NCBI GenBank assembly: GCA_903850425.1
Contig: CAINLR010000076.1
Coordinates: forward strand, 1 to 52,070
Direction of reading: 5' to 3'
Source: an uncultured Verrucomicrobia subdivision 3 bacterium
GTDB lineage: Bacteria; Verrucomicrobiota; Verrucomicrobiia; Limisphaerales; UBA11358
Length of the DNA: 52,070 nt
Translations under genes and position numbers: made by a program
The notes under the pieces: model-generated
Databases searched by the model: none
What the model was told of the DNA's origin: nothing
What the model saw: the letters and a program-made list of their open reading frames with translations, nothing else
Part shown: piece by piece, positions 1 through 8,477 of the stretch
How positions within the stretch are numbered: position 1 is the stretch's first letter
How the letters are laid out: the number at the start of each line of letters is the position of its first letter

Positions 1-57
1 CGAGCCGGCGTTTAACATTGTCTTTGCGCCCGCCGGCTCGCGAGGACGCTCGCCCCA
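1..57. repeat. Palindromic intergenic repeat at window edge
   Basis: A perfect 10-bp inverted repeat (CGAGCCGGCG at 1-10, CGCCGGCTCG at 31-40) is followed by GAGGACGCTCGCCCCACC at 40-57. The latter resembles a dispersed repeat I associate with Verrucomicrobiota and Planctomycetes genomes. The element is cut by the window edge, so its true length is unknown. No gene is visible before 118. Confidence 0.5.
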
Positions 58-117
58 CCCAGGTTTTGCGGCGGCTAGAGCTTTTTTGAAACCATTCTGA
101 AACAGAAAAACGCCTTC

Positions 118-627
118 ATGAATCGAGAACTCATCTTGCGCCGTCGCATCCAATGGCTCACTTGGCTGTTTATCCTCGGCCTGTTCCTGAGCGGCGCCAC
201 GGCGATTCCCCTGACGACTGAAGTGCGGCTGTTGGTCCAACTGCTTGGCGCGGATCACGGTTCCACTGGCTGGGCGCAATGGCTCGTGCGCGTGAGCGAC
301 AGCCTGACCGACACGAAGGCGCAGCATCCGTTTCTCTTTATCGGCACCGACTGGTTGGCGTTCGGCCATTTTGTCATCGCCATCGCTTTCATCGGCGCGC
401 TGCGAGATCCCGTGCGCAACCGCTGGCTGTTTGACTTCGGCCTGATCGCCTGTGTGCTGGTGGTTCCCTACGCGCTCGTGTTCGGCAGCCTGCGCGGAAT
501 TCCGTTCTGGTGGCGCCTGGTGGATTGCTCCTTCGGCGTGTTCGGATTTATTCCGCTCTGGCTTTGCCGCAAGTGGGTAGTTGAATTGGAACTCCGCAAT
601 AACTTGGAACAGACCAAAAGGCTTTGA
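118..627 (+). CDS. Hypothetical multi-pass membrane protein
   Basis: This is a 169-residue protein of no family I recognise. Three to four hydrophobic helices are visible, at about residues 10-30, 80-98, 105-122 and 130-148. A polar loop lies between the first two and a basic, polar tail follows the last. The ATG at 118 is the first start after the edge repeat. The sigma factor gene at 767 lies downstream, separated by an inverted repeat, so the two need not be co-transcribed. Beyond membrane location nothing can be said of its role. Confidence 0.6.
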   Translation: MNRELILRRRIQWLTWLFILGLFLSGATAIPLTTEVRLLVQLLGADHGSTGWAQWLVRVSDSLTDTKAQHPFLFIGTDWLAFGHFVIAIAFIGALRDPVRNRWLFDFGLIACVLVVPYALVFGSLRGIPFWWRLVDCSFGVFGFIPLWLCRKWVVELELRNNLEQTKRL

Positions 628-678
628 CGCGAATTCCACGAATTAACGCGAATGGAAATCAATTCGTGGAAATTCGCG
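628..678. repeat. Inverted repeat of the CGCGAATTCCACGAATT type
   Basis: The left arm at 628-644 pairs with the right arm at 661-678, with a single extra A in the right arm. The repeat begins directly after the stop codon of the upstream gene. A further CGCGAATT-like half-unit extends to about 690. It belongs to the set of dispersed palindromes in the left half of the window and could form a strong hairpin. Confidence 0.75.
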
Positions 679-766
679 CAATTCGCGTAAAGTCCCCGCC
701 TTTGGTTCCTATCCACGCGCGATAAAAGCTAGACAAATTTCGCTGCCGGGCGCGTCATTAAGGTAA

Positions 767-1279
767 ATGCCTGCCGGACTGGACATCGAACGGCTCTACG
801 ACGAACACGCCCAGCCGCTCTATGCCTTGCTCCTGAATTTCACGCGCGACGAGGCGGACACGCGCGACCTGCTCCAGGAGCTTTTCATCAAACTCGCGCG
901 CCACCCGCAGTTGCTCGACGGCGTCCGCGAGGAACGCGCTTTTCTCATTCGCCTGGCGCACAACGCGGCGATTGATCTGATGCGCCGGCGCGGCACGCGC
1001 GACCAGACCAAGGCAAATTTCGCCGCTGAAAACATCTCCCCCTTCGCGCCCACAAATGATCCGGATGAAGCTGTGTTCCGCGAGGAACTGGCGTTGGCGC
1101 TTGGGGAACTGCCGGAGGAACAGCGCGTGGTCGTGCATCTGAAACTCTGGGAGCATCTGACCTTTGAAGAAATTGCCGCCGCGCTGGAAATTCCGGCGAA
1201 CACCGCCGCCAGCCGCTATCGCTACGGCTTAGACAAATTGCGCGACCGGCTGCGTCCTATTTACGAAGAAATCAAATGA
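767..1279 (+). CDS. ECF-type RNA polymerase sigma factor
   Basis: This 170-residue protein has the two-domain layout of an ECF sigma factor. Region 2 spans about residues 8-75, with the LLQELFIKLARHP stretch and an RLAHNAAIDLMRRR segment typical of -10 recognition. Region 4 spans about 105-160, with the LPEEQRVVVHLKLWE and LTFEEIAAALEIPANTAASRYRYG helix-turn-helix. It would direct RNA polymerase to a dedicated promoter set in response to envelope or environmental stress. The next gene, at 1383, is probably its membrane anti-sigma partner, an arrangement common in this phylum. Family assignment is firm; its regulon is unknown. Confidence 0.9.
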   Translation: MPAGLDIERLYDEHAQPLYALLLNFTRDEADTRDLLQELFIKLARHPQLLDGVREERAFLIRLAHNAAIDLMRRRGTRDQTKANFAAENISPFAPTNDPDEAVFREELALALGELPEEQRVVVHLKLWEHLTFEEIAAALEIPANTAASRYRYGLDKLRDRLRPIYEEIK

Positions 1280-1293
1280 AACCACGGAACCCA

Positions 1294-1374
1294 TTAACCG
1301 CAGAGAGCGCAGAGAACCCAAAGCAGGCAAACCAAAGCCACAAGTCTTCACTTCTCTGCGTTCTTTGCGGTTAA
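1294..1374. repeat. Inverted repeat of the TTAACCGCAGAG type
   Basis: The arms at 1294-1316 and 1352-1374 are 23 bp each and complementary with two mismatches. The repeat fills the gap between the sigma factor and the downstream gene and ends nine bases before the ATG at 1383. It is one of several unrelated dispersed palindromes in this half of the window. Its position inside an apparent operon means that it would be transcribed. Confidence 0.75.
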
Positions 1375-1382
1375 TTCATCCC

Positions 1383-1817
1383 ATGAAACCCGACGATTTT
1401 GAATCACGCCTGCAAGGCCAGCCACTGCGGCAACTGCCGTCGGATTGGCGGCGGGAAATTCTGGCGGCCGCGCGCGAGGCGCCAGCGCCGGTTCACGCAG
1501 CCCGCAGCCCGCATGAATCCTGGCTCTCGACTTTCAACCATCAACTCTCAACTTTGTTTTGGCCGCATCCCAAAGCCTGGGCCGGACTGGCGGCGGTGTG
1601 GATTTGCATTGTCGCCTTGAATTTATCCCTGCGGGATTCGTCGCCAAGAATGGCGATGAAGTCGGCCCCGCCCTCGGCAGAGGTGATCATGGAATTGAGA
1701 AAACAGCACCGGATGTTTGCCGAACTGGGCGGCGGGCGGGAACCGGCGGTCGCCGACCAGCGGAAAGTTTTCGCGCCGAAACCACGCAGTCAGCGGGCGG
1801 AAATTTTGGCGGCGTGA
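1383..1817 (+). CDS. Putative anti-sigma factor-like membrane protein
   Basis: The ATG at 1383 is preferred over an in-frame TTG at 1365, because the latter lies in the upstream palindrome. The 144-residue product starts MKPDDFESRLQGQPLRQLP, a form often seen in genes that follow verrucomicrobial ECF sigma factors. It has one transmembrane helix, about residues 63-82, and a basic C-terminal part. Topology and position suggest that it anchors and inhibits the upstream sigma factor, but there is no zinc-binding HxxxCxxC motif. A dispersed repeat sequence lies inside the reading frame just before the helix (residues about 48-58). Confidence 0.55.
   Translation: MKPDDFESRLQGQPLRQLPSDWRREILAAAREAPAPVHAARSPHESWLSTFNHQLSTLFWPHPKAWAGLAAVWICIVALNLSLRDSSPRMAMKSAPPSAEVIMELRKQHRMFAELGGGREPAVADQRKVFAPKPRSQRAEILAA
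1524..1555 (+). repeat. Dispersed repeat inside a coding sequence (CTCAACTTT type)
   Basis: The stretch carries near-tandem units of the type CTCTCGACTTTCAACCATC followed by AACTCTCAACTTT. Low-complexity units like this are common between genes in Verrucomicrobiota. Here it is read in frame as WLSTFNHQLSTLF within the putative anti-sigma factor, in the linker before the transmembrane helix. No stop is introduced. Confidence 0.5.
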
Positions 1818-1970
1818 ACCTTTTCTTTGCGGGCGAACGCGGGACGAAAGCCGCCGCCGTCCAAACGGTCCGCGCCGTTCGGTGACGCAAGGCAAACGCG
1901 AAGCGCCTGGACTGCGGCCGGTTCATCGCCGCTTTTTGGACGAACGAAAAAACGATAACCACCTAAAATT

Positions 1971-3818
1971 ATGAACGAACAACCGAAAGACTTCTGGAAA
2001 AAAACATTCAGCGGGCGGCTCGCACTGGTCGTCTGGCTGGCTGTCACGATATTTGCCATCATCCTCGGCAGTTTCATCATCACCCTGCTCAATGACAGCC
2101 AGTCGATGTCTGATCTGCCAATGGCCATGGGATTGATTGCGGGCGCTTTCCTCCTGGTGTGTTTGTTTTTGATTTATGGCGTTTTGCCGCTGGTGCGCTG
2201 GTTCTGGCCGCCGGTGCGCGGGCTGTTCAGCAAACACTGGCGGCGGGGCCTTTTTGCCGTGGCGTGTTTTGCCACGTTGATCGGGCTGTTTTACGCCGAG
2301 GAGAACTGGCGCGGCTGGCACGCCTGGAACCAGTTCAAACACGAATGGGAGGCCAAGGGCGAGAAATTCAATTTTACTGATTTCGTCCCGCCGCCCGTGC
2401 CGGACGACCAGAATTTTGCCTTCGCGCCGGTGGTCGCTAGTTGTTACGCCATGATGCTCGATCAGCGCGGCCACGAAATCAATCCGCGCAACGCCAATGT
2501 CGTGAGCCGGCTGCAATTCGATTTGGTGGACCCGGTGTATCAAGCAGACGGAGCCAGCCATGGTTTTGGGTCCGACGGCCCGACCAATCGCGGCAACTGG
2601 CCCCTGGCCCAAACAGCCGATTTGCGCGAATGGCAAAATTACTACCGCTGGCTGGCGGCCAAGACGAACGCATTTGCCGTGTCGCCGCAGCCGCAAACGC
2701 CGGCGCAGGATGTTTTGCTGGCGTTAAGCAAATTCGACCGGGTGGTTGAAGATTTGCACGCGGCCGGCAAGCTGCCGGCGTCGCGGTTTCCGCTGGAGTA
2801 TGATAAGGCCGATCCGGCGGCAATTCTGCTCCCGCATCTGGCGGCCATGAAACGCAGCGCGCAATTTTTACAATTGCACGCCTTGGCGGAACTACAAAAT
2901 GCCCAGCGTGATCAGGCGTTTGACGACGTGAAACTTTCCCTGCGGCTGGCCGAGGCCATCCGCACGGAGCCGTTTATCATCACGCATCTCGTCCGCATTG
3001 CGATTTTGCAAATCCTGCTTCAGCCCACTTGGGAAGGCTTGGCCGAACATCGCTGGTCGGACGCGCAACTGGCCGCGCTGGATGCGGAACTGGCCAAAGT
3101 GGATTTTCTGGCGGACTACGAATTTTCTACGCGTGGCGAGCGAACGATGCAGATAAAAATTGTGGATTGGCTGGAATCCAACCGAAGCCGCTATGGGCAA
3201 TTTTTTGATCTGCTTGAAAACGCCAATCGTCAGAATGAGGTGGTGCAGAATTTCGCCGCAACCACGGGCCTTTATCTGATGCCAAAAGGCTGGTTCTATC
3301 AAAATGAAGTCGTCCTCGCGCGACTGGCTCAGCAATGGAGTTGTTCCGGGGTGGATGCCGCGGCGCAAACCATTTCACCGAAGCAAATTGCCCAGGCCGA
3401 TGCCGCCGTCAAATCCATCAGCCATGTCAAGCCGTTCAACCTGTTCGCGTGCGTGCTGCTGCCTGCGCTCGGCAATTACGCGCAAAAAACAGCTTTCGCA
3501 CAAAATGCGGTGAACCTGGCGCGCGTGGCGATTGGGCTCGAACGCTATCGGCTTGTGAATGGCAATTTGCCAGAATCGCTCGCCGCGCTCGCGCCGCGGT
3601 TCCTGGAAAAAATTCCGCACGATGTCATCGGCGGCCAGCCTTTGAAATACCGGCGCACGAGCGATGGACAATTTGTTTTGTATTCTGTCGGCTGGAACGA
3701 GACGGATGACGGCGGGGTGGTGGATACAAAAGCGGCGGGCGCGACCGATCGCGGAAGCGAAACCTCCAGTTGGGACTTCGAGCAAGGCGACTGGGTCTGG
3801 CGGTATCCGGCGAAATGA
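1971..3818 (+). CDS. Large hypothetical membrane-anchored protein
   Basis: This 615-residue protein has three N-terminal hydrophobic helices (about residues 16-40, 50-75 and 88-105), then a long soluble domain. The far C-terminus carries a stretch ending in QPLKYRRTSDGQFVLYSVG followed by WNETDDGG. I know that ending from uncharacterised verrucomicrobial and planctomycetal proteins, where it resembles the C-terminal strand region of pseudopilin-like proteins. It starts with the ATG at 1971, 153 bp after the upstream gene. It may belong to the sigma/anti-sigma locus but no enzyme motif was found, so no function is assigned. Confidence 0.6.
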   Translation: MNEQPKDFWKKTFSGRLALVVWLAVTIFAIILGSFIITLLNDSQSMSDLPMAMGLIAGAFLLVCLFLIYGVLPLVRWFWPPVRGLFSKHWRRGLFAVACFATLIGLFYAEENWRGWHAWNQFKHEWEAKGEKFNFTDFVPPPVPDDQNFAFAPVVASCYAMMLDQRGHEINPRNANVVSRLQFDLVDPVYQADGASHGFGSDGPTNRGNWPLAQTADLREWQNYYRWLAAKTNAFAVSPQPQTPAQDVLLALSKFDRVVEDLHAAGKLPASRFPLEYDKADPAAILLPHLAAMKRSAQFLQLHALAELQNAQRDQAFDDVKLSLRLAEAIRTEPFIITHLVRIAILQILLQPTWEGLAEHRWSDAQLAALDAELAKVDFLADYEFSTRGERTMQIKIVDWLESNRSRYGQFFDLLENANRQNEVVQNFAATTGLYLMPKGWFYQNEVVLARLAQQWSCSGVDAAAQTISPKQIAQADAAVKSISHVKPFNLFACVLLPALGNYAQKTAFAQNAVNLARVAIGLERYRLVNGNLPESLAALAPRFLEKIPHDVIGGQPLKYRRTSDGQFVLYSVGWNETDDGGVVDTKAAGATDRGSETSSWDFEQGDWVWRYPAK

Positions 3819-3888
3819 ATGGGAAAACATTCCACATTCAATGCCGAACCTTCAACCTCCACGGAATGCCGGACCGGGCGTATTGGAC

Positions 3889-3970
3889 GTTCAGGGTTGA
3901 ATGTTGAATGTTCGATGTTTCCGCCTTCCCCGAATTATCTGTGTCCCTCTGCGTCCATCTGTGGTTCAAT
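3889..3970. repeat. Dispersed repeat half-units before a start codon
   Basis: Two low-complexity stretches lie in the gap 3819-3976. One is TTGAATGTTGAATGTTCGATG-like, at about 3897-3920. The other is an ATCTGTGTCC/CTCTGCGTCC/ATCTGTGGTT unit at 3937-3970. The latter is one arm of the same family that forms the complete palindrome at 14032-14186. It ends six bases before the GTG start of the next gene. Confidence 0.55.
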
Positions 3971-3976
3971 TAGCCG

Positions 3977-5353
3977 GTGAATATTACGAATTTGAATCCG
4001 GACACGGATATCGGCGCGAGTGCTTGGCTGGTGGAAATGGACGATCACCGCATTTTGCTCGACGCGGGCATGCACCCCAAACGCGAGGGCCGCGACGGTT
4101 TGCCGCTGCTGGGCAAGATGAGCAATGGCGATCTGGATGCGATTGCGCTGTCGCATTGCCACCACGATCACGTCGGCTCGCTGCCGGTGGTCTGCGCCAA
4201 ATTTCCCAAGGCGCATGTGCTGATGACCGAACTGAGTTATTTCATCGTCGAACGCGTGCTGCACAACTCGGTGAACGTGATGACCCGCCAGCGCGACGAG
4301 CTGGGCATCCGCGAATATCCCCTCTACACGCACGACGAGGTGGATGAAATCGCGCCGCAGTTTCAGGGCTTCAAATACAATCGTGAGGTGGAATGGGGTT
4401 CGTTCAAGAAGCAGCGCGCGGGCGTGCCGTCGCCGACGCTGGAATTCTTTGACGCCGGCCACACGCTGGGTTCGGCGGGCGTGCTGCTGCGCGGCAAAAA
4501 GGAAAAATTATTTTACACCGGCGACGTTTGTTTTCACGACCAGACCATCTTGCGCAGCGCACGGTTCGATGGAGTGAAGGCCGACGTGCTGATCATGGAA
4601 ACGACGCGCGGCAGCCGCGAGGTGCCGAAAAACTTCACGCGCGAAACGGAATCCGAGCGTTTGATCGAGGCAATTTTGGCGGCGCAAAAACGCAAGGGCT
4701 GCGTGCTGATCCCATCGTTCGCGCTGGGGCGCACGCAGGAAATTCTGGCGTTGCTGGCGGGACTGATCGGCGACGGCCGGTTGAAGGAACAGCCAATTTA
4801 CATCGGCGGTTTGGGGCGCGTGTTCACCGAAATTTATGATCTGGAATCGCACCGCGCGCATCGGCGGCTGCCGAATTTGCAGTTGAACCAGGCGCTGCAA
4901 CTGGTCGTGCTGGAAAAAGGCCAGGCCCAGAGCATGAAGCTGAGCGGCGGAAAAATCTTCGTCATCACGGCGGGCATGATGAGCGAAAACACGGCGGCGC
5001 ACGATCTGGCACTGCGGATGGTGGGCGACGAGCGGCAGAGTATTTTCTTCGTCGGTTACGCCGATCCGGAATCACCGGCGGGCCGGTTGAAGTCGGCGAA
5101 GGACGGGGAAACCTTCTCGTTCAGTCCGAGCGGCGGCCAACTGACCCGCAAGTGCGAAATCCTGGACTTCGATTTGACGGCCCACGCCAACCGCGAGGAT
5201 TTGATGACGTTTGTCGGCCAGGTTTCGCCGCGCGCCATTTTGCTCGGCCACGGGGATGACGCGGCGCGCAACTGGTTTGAAGAAAAGATCCGCGAGCGCT
5301 GGCCCAAAATCAAAATCTTGCAGCCGCAGCCGGGCAAGCTGGCGGCGGTTTGA
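3977..5353 (+). CDS. Beta-CASP metallo-beta-lactamase-fold hydrolase
   Basis: The 458-residue protein has the zinc-binding HxHxDH motif at residues 60-65 (H60, H62, D64, H65), a DAGHTLGSAG motif with the next metal ligand, and a YTGD motif. A beta-CASP region follows, with IPSFALGRTQE near residue 250, and the final ligand lies in ILLGHGDD. This layout matches the bacterial KH-less RNase J/CPSF-73-like family, so an RNA endo- or exonuclease role is expected. It starts at a GTG; translation from there gives the family's normal N-terminus. The gene stands alone, ending at a bidirectional terminator shared with the convergent gspF-like gene. Confidence 0.85.
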   Translation: MNITNLNPDTDIGASAWLVEMDDHRILLDAGMHPKREGRDGLPLLGKMSNGDLDAIALSHCHHDHVGSLPVVCAKFPKAHVLMTELSYFIVERVLHNSVNVMTRQRDELGIREYPLYTHDEVDEIAPQFQGFKYNREVEWGSFKKQRAGVPSPTLEFFDAGHTLGSAGVLLRGKKEKLFYTGDVCFHDQTILRSARFDGVKADVLIMETTRGSREVPKNFTRETESERLIEAILAAQKRKGCVLIPSFALGRTQEILALLAGLIGDGRLKEQPIYIGGLGRVFTEIYDLESHRAHRRLPNLQLNQALQLVVLEKGQAQSMKLSGGKIFVITAGMMSENTAAHDLALRMVGDERQSIFFVGYADPESPAGRLKSAKDGETFSFSPSGGQLTRKCEILDFDLTAHANREDLMTFVGQVSPRAILLGHGDDAARNWFEEKIRERWPKIKILQPQPGKLAAV

Positions 5354-5368
5354 GTTGCGAAAATAAAA

Positions 5369-5410
5369 AAACCGCCGGGGGCACACTTTCCCCGGCGGTT
5401 TTAGTTTTTC
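5369..5410. terminator. Bidirectional intrinsic terminator
   Basis: A perfect 12-bp stem (AAACCGCCGGGG at 5369-5380, CCCCGGCGGTTT at 5390-5401) with a 9-nt loop is flanked by an A-run on the left and TTAGTTTTT on the right. It sits between two convergent genes and can serve both. Confidence 0.9.
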
Positions 5411-5415
5411 GCGGG

Positions 5416-6627
5416 TCAGTGGCCGTTGCCGCTGACGATGTTGGCGAGGTTGAAAATGGGCAGGAACATGCAGATGACCATGCCGCCGATGATGACGCCC
5501 AGGAAGACAATCAGCAACGGTTCCAACAGCGACATGAGGCCGGAGAGCGTGTTGTCAATTTCCTCATCCAAAAAATCAGCCACGCGCTCCAGCATGTTGT
5601 CAATATTGCCGGTTTGTTCCCCGGCGCTCAACATGCGGACGACCATGCTGGGAAAAATCGGGTGTTTGGCCAGCGCCGCCGAAATGCCTTCGCCGCGTTC
5701 GATGTCCGCCGCTGAGGCCTTGATGGCTTTCTCCATGATGACGTTGCCGACGGTTTGGGAGACGATTTGCAGCACTTCGAGAATCGGCACACCGCTACGG
5801 ACGAGCGAGGAGAGCGTGCGCGTGAACCGAGCCAGGCAGATCTTGTGGGCGATGGGGCCGAAAATTGGCAGCTTGATGCGTTGCTTGTCCCAGAACTCCA
5901 GCCCTTGCTTGGTCTTGATATAACGCAGCCAGCCGTAAACCGCCGCCACGGTCACCACCACGAACACGACAAAATAATGTCTCAAGGCATCGCTGATATC
6001 CATCAGCACCTGGGTCGGGGCGGGCAGTTTCGCCCCGAAGCCGGAATAGACGTCCTTGAAGACCGGAATCACCTTCACCAACAGAAAGATCGTGATGCCA
6101 ATCGCCACAATGGTAACCGTCGTCGGATACATCAGGGCGGTCTTCACTTTTTTGCGCAGGCGTTCGGTGTTTTCCAGATACGTCGCCAGCCGCGCCAGGA
6201 TTTCCGAGAGCAAGCCGCCTTTTTCCCCCGCGCCAACCATGGCGATATAAAGCCGGTTGAAAGCTTTGGGATGGCGCGTGAGCGCCTCGGAAAAGCTCTC
6301 TCCGCTCTCCACCCGGGTGCAAATGTCGCGGATGGTATCCCGCATGACCTTGTTGGGCGTCTGCTCAGCGAGCGCCTGGAGCGACTGCACAATGGCGATG
6401 CCGGCATCAATCATCGTCGCCAGTTGCCGCGTGAACACCACCAGATCAGCGAGGGACACCTTGCCGCCCTTGGTCTGACCGCGCTTGGCGATCTTCTCCT
6501 TGATCTCCACCACCAGCAGATTGCGGTTGAGCAGGGCGGCAATGGCGGCCTGTTCGGACGCCGCCTCGACCGTGTTGCGGAGTTCGCGTCCCGTGGCCGT
6601 TTCTCGGGCGGTGTATGCGTAGATCAT
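5416..6627 (-). CDS. Type II secretion/type IV pilus inner-membrane platform protein (GspF/PilC family)
   Basis: The 403-residue protein contains two copies of the T2SSF domain, at about residues 65-190 and 268-390. Each has the family's helix bundle and GE-containing turn (GAGEKGG and SAGEQTGN). Three long transmembrane helices are seen near 168-190, 220-240 and 370-395. It would form the polytopic platform that couples the assembly ATPase to pseudopilin polymerisation. No ATPase, pseudopilin or secretin gene lies beside it, so it is an orphan member here. Its own ATG is at 6627 and no clear promoter was seen upstream. Confidence 0.92.
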   Translation of the reverse strand: MIYAYTARETATGRELRNTVEAASEQAAIAALLNRNLLVVEIKEKIAKRGQTKGGKVSLADLVVFTRQLATMIDAGIAIVQSLQALAEQTPNKVMRDTIRDICTRVESGESFSEALTRHPKAFNRLYIAMVGAGEKGGLLSEILARLATYLENTERLRKKVKTALMYPTTVTIVAIGITIFLLVKVIPVFKDVYSGFGAKLPAPTQVLMDISDALRHYFVVFVVVTVAAVYGWLRYIKTKQGLEFWDKQRIKLPIFGPIAHKICLARFTRTLSSLVRSGVPILEVLQIVSQTVGNVIMEKAIKASAADIERGEGISAALAKHPIFPSMVVRMLSAGEQTGNIDNMLERVADFLDEEIDNTLSGLMSLLEPLLIVFLGVIIGGMVICMFLPIFNLANIVSGNGH

Positions 6628-6876
6628 AATAGTGTGTCCGTAAATAATTCAACGCGAACGAATGGCAAACGCAATTCATTTTTCGCTTCCGCCTTTCAAG
6701 CACGATTTGTTCCAGCGCCCGCTGCGCTCATTGTGCCCAGTTTTCCCCCAAAACCACCGTTGCGGCGTCTCTAAATCGGACGTTTCACGCTTCCGCTGAA
6801 GCTGGTTTTCACGCGAATTATTGCCAAAACACGGGGTGCCGAGGGTGGGCCCACTCGAATTTGCCAAAAAAAACAG

Positions 6877-6905
6877 TTGTCATCTTTGGGGATTTTCCGT
6901 AGGTT
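6877..6905 (+). promoter_or_regulatory. Probable sigma-70 promoter of the porin gene
   Basis: TTGTCA at 6877-6882 and TAGGTT at 6900-6905 are separated by 17 bp. Transcription would begin near 6912, giving a leader of about 86 nt that contains the hairpins at 6917-6953. The -10 element matches the consensus only partly. Confidence 0.5.
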
Positions 6906-6916
6906 CGAGGGCAAAT

Positions 6917-6953
6917 GCACCACATTGGTGCTGGGGCAAACTGTTTTTGCCCC
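6917..6953 (+). promoter_or_regulatory. Tandem hairpins in porin mRNA leader
   Basis: GCACC (6917-6921) pairs with GGTGC (6927-6931). GGGGCAAA (6933-6940) pairs with TTTGCCCC (6946-6953). The two stems are adjacent and lie 45 bp before the porin ATG. They could stabilise the mRNA or act as an attenuator; no U-run follows, so they are not a standard terminator. Confidence 0.5.
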
Positions 6954-6998
6954 GCTTATTAACAGTAAATAAACAAACAAAACACATCGGAGGAACAG

Positions 6999-8126
6999 AT
7001 GAAGTTTAATAAATGGACATTGGGTCTCGCAGCCGTCGGAGCCGTCAGCCTGGCTTCCACCGTTCGCGCAGACGAAATGAAAGCGCTCAACACAGCGATC
7101 TCGAACACCACCATCAGCGGCTACGTTGATGTCGCGGCGCAATACAACCCCGGAAACCCCGGAAATACTGCGGCTGTCGCTCAGCCGGCTTTTCTTAACA
7201 ATGGCAAAGTTGACTCTTTTAGCCTCAACGCTGTTGTCATTAGCTTGGACAAAGCGCTGGATGAATCCCCTTGGGCTGCGGGTTACCATATCGACTTGAA
7301 CTGGGGAACTGATGCCGTGAATGTGTCCGGACCGGTTCGTCAGGCATATGTCACCATGCGCACTCCGCTGGGTAATGGCATTGACTGGAAGATTGGTGCC
7401 ATTGACGGTGTGACGGGCTACGAATCCAACACCGGATGGGCGAACCCGAACTATACGCGTTCTTACGGCTATCAAGTCAATCCGGCCTCGTTTGTCGGCT
7501 TGATTGGCAGCTACAAAATCTGCAATGAAGTTACCGTTCAGAGCGGCATTGCCAATCGTGGCGGCACGTTCGGTGGCGGGTCTACACTCTTCTTAGGCCA
7601 AGGCGTGGTTGGGCTTTCCTCGAAAGACTTTATTGCCACGGTGGCTCTGACCGCTCCGGATAGCTGGGGCTTTCTCAAAGGCTCCGTGCTCAACGCGGGT
7701 ATGTTTCAAGGCTTAGATAATGGTGCCGTGAACAATTACAGCGTCAACGCGACTTTCTGCACGCCGCTTGAAGGACTCAAAGTCGGTGCCGCGTTTGATA
7801 CGGTTCAGAGCTTGACCGCTGTTGGTGATAGCTTGAATGGCAACATTTATGGGGCCTATGTCACCTACAAGGCCACCGATAAATTGGGCATGAGCCTGCG
7901 TGGTGAATACTTGGATGGTAAAGACGTCAATGACGCTTATGGAACTAATCGTGGCATGGGCGAAGAGATCACCGCTACAGTCCAATATGACCTCTGGGCC
8001 AATGTCGTCAGCCGTCTGGAATTCCGTTGGGATCATATTGAATCGAGCAACTATGCCTATCAATATAATGCCAATAACACGGAAAACGCGTTTCTCCTCG
8101 CGCTTAACGTCGTTTACAAGTTCTAA
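6999..8126 (+). CDS. Outer-membrane beta-barrel porin (BBP2/OmpL-like)
   Basis: The 375-residue protein starts with a signal peptide, hydrophobic from about residue 8 to 22 and ending in STVRADE. A body rich in alternating hydrophobic strands follows, and it ends in the aromatic LALNVVYKF, the C-terminal signature recognised by the Bam machinery. The TTISGYVDVAAQYN opening is typical of putative beta-barrel porin-2 proteins. A strong GGAGGAA ribosome site precedes the ATG. Compared with its neighbours the gene is less GC-rich and richer in AAC, ACC and GGC codons, as expected of a highly expressed surface protein. It is monocistronic, with a promoter and an intrinsic terminator. Substrate is unknown. 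Confidence 0.85.
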   Translation: MKFNKWTLGLAAVGAVSLASTVRADEMKALNTAISNTTISGYVDVAAQYNPGNPGNTAAVAQPAFLNNGKVDSFSLNAVVISLDKALDESPWAAGYHIDLNWGTDAVNVSGPVRQAYVTMRTPLGNGIDWKIGAIDGVTGYESNTGWANPNYTRSYGYQVNPASFVGLIGSYKICNEVTVQSGIANRGGTFGGGSTLFLGQGVVGLSSKDFIATVALTAPDSWGFLKGSVLNAGMFQGLDNGAVNNYSVNATFCTPLEGLKVGAAFDTVQSLTAVGDSLNGNIYGAYVTYKATDKLGMSLRGEYLDGKDVNDAYGTNRGMGEEITATVQYDLWANVVSRLEFRWDHIESSNYAYQYNANNTENAFLLALNVVYKF

Positions 8127-8143
8127 TCCGATTTAGAATCCTT

Positions 8144-8178
8144 GGCCCCTTCCAGGAAACTGGAAGGGGCTTTTTGTT
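8144..8178 (+). terminator. Intrinsic terminator of the porin gene
   Basis: GCCCCTTCCAG (8145-8155), a GAAA tetraloop and CTGGAAGGGGC (8160-8170) form a perfect 11-bp stem followed by TTTTTGTTTTT. Confidence 0.93.
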
Positions 8179-8238
8179 TTTACGCGTTGGAAAAAGCCAT
8201 TTGCGCCAATTGAGTGGCATGATAAGCTTTTCCCAGCG

Positions 8239-8472
8239 ATGAACTGGCATGAATATATTCACACCGATTCCAAGATCTTGGCGGGCAAGCCGGTGATCAA
8301 AGGCACGCGGCTGTCAGTGGACTTCGTGCTGCGCCTGCTGGCCACCGGCTGGACGGCTGAACAGATCTTGTCCAATTACCCGCGCCTCAAACCCGAAACC
8401 CTACAGGCCTGCTTTGCTTTCGCCGCCGAATGTCTGGCGGAGGAATCCTTTTTCGCCGCCCCGGTCCGCTGA
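8239..8472 (+). CDS. DUF433 family antitoxin-like protein
   Basis: This 77-residue protein matches the DUF433 family throughout: HTDSKILAGKPVIKGTRLSV, then FVLRLLATGWTAEQILSNYP and a C-terminal helix. DUF433 proteins are small winged-helix, VapB-like antitoxins, usually encoded just before a DUF5615 PIN-like protein. That is exactly the case here, with a five-base gap. It would bind and neutralise the downstream toxin and probably repress its own promoter. Confidence 0.88.
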   Translation: MNWHEYIHTDSKILAGKPVIKGTRLSVDFVLRLLATGWTAEQILSNYPRLKPETLQACFAFAAECLAEESFFAAPVR

Positions 8473-8477
8473 CCCGC

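Larger units (their letters stand above)
6628..6998. other. Divergent intergenic region with porin promoter and leader hairpins
   Basis: No gene is seen in these 371 bp. A perfect 10-bp palindrome, GTGGGCCCAC, lies at 6845-6854. The right half carries the probable porin promoter and two tandem hairpins in the predicted leader, described separately. The left part, next to gspF, has no recognisable element. Confidence 0.6.
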
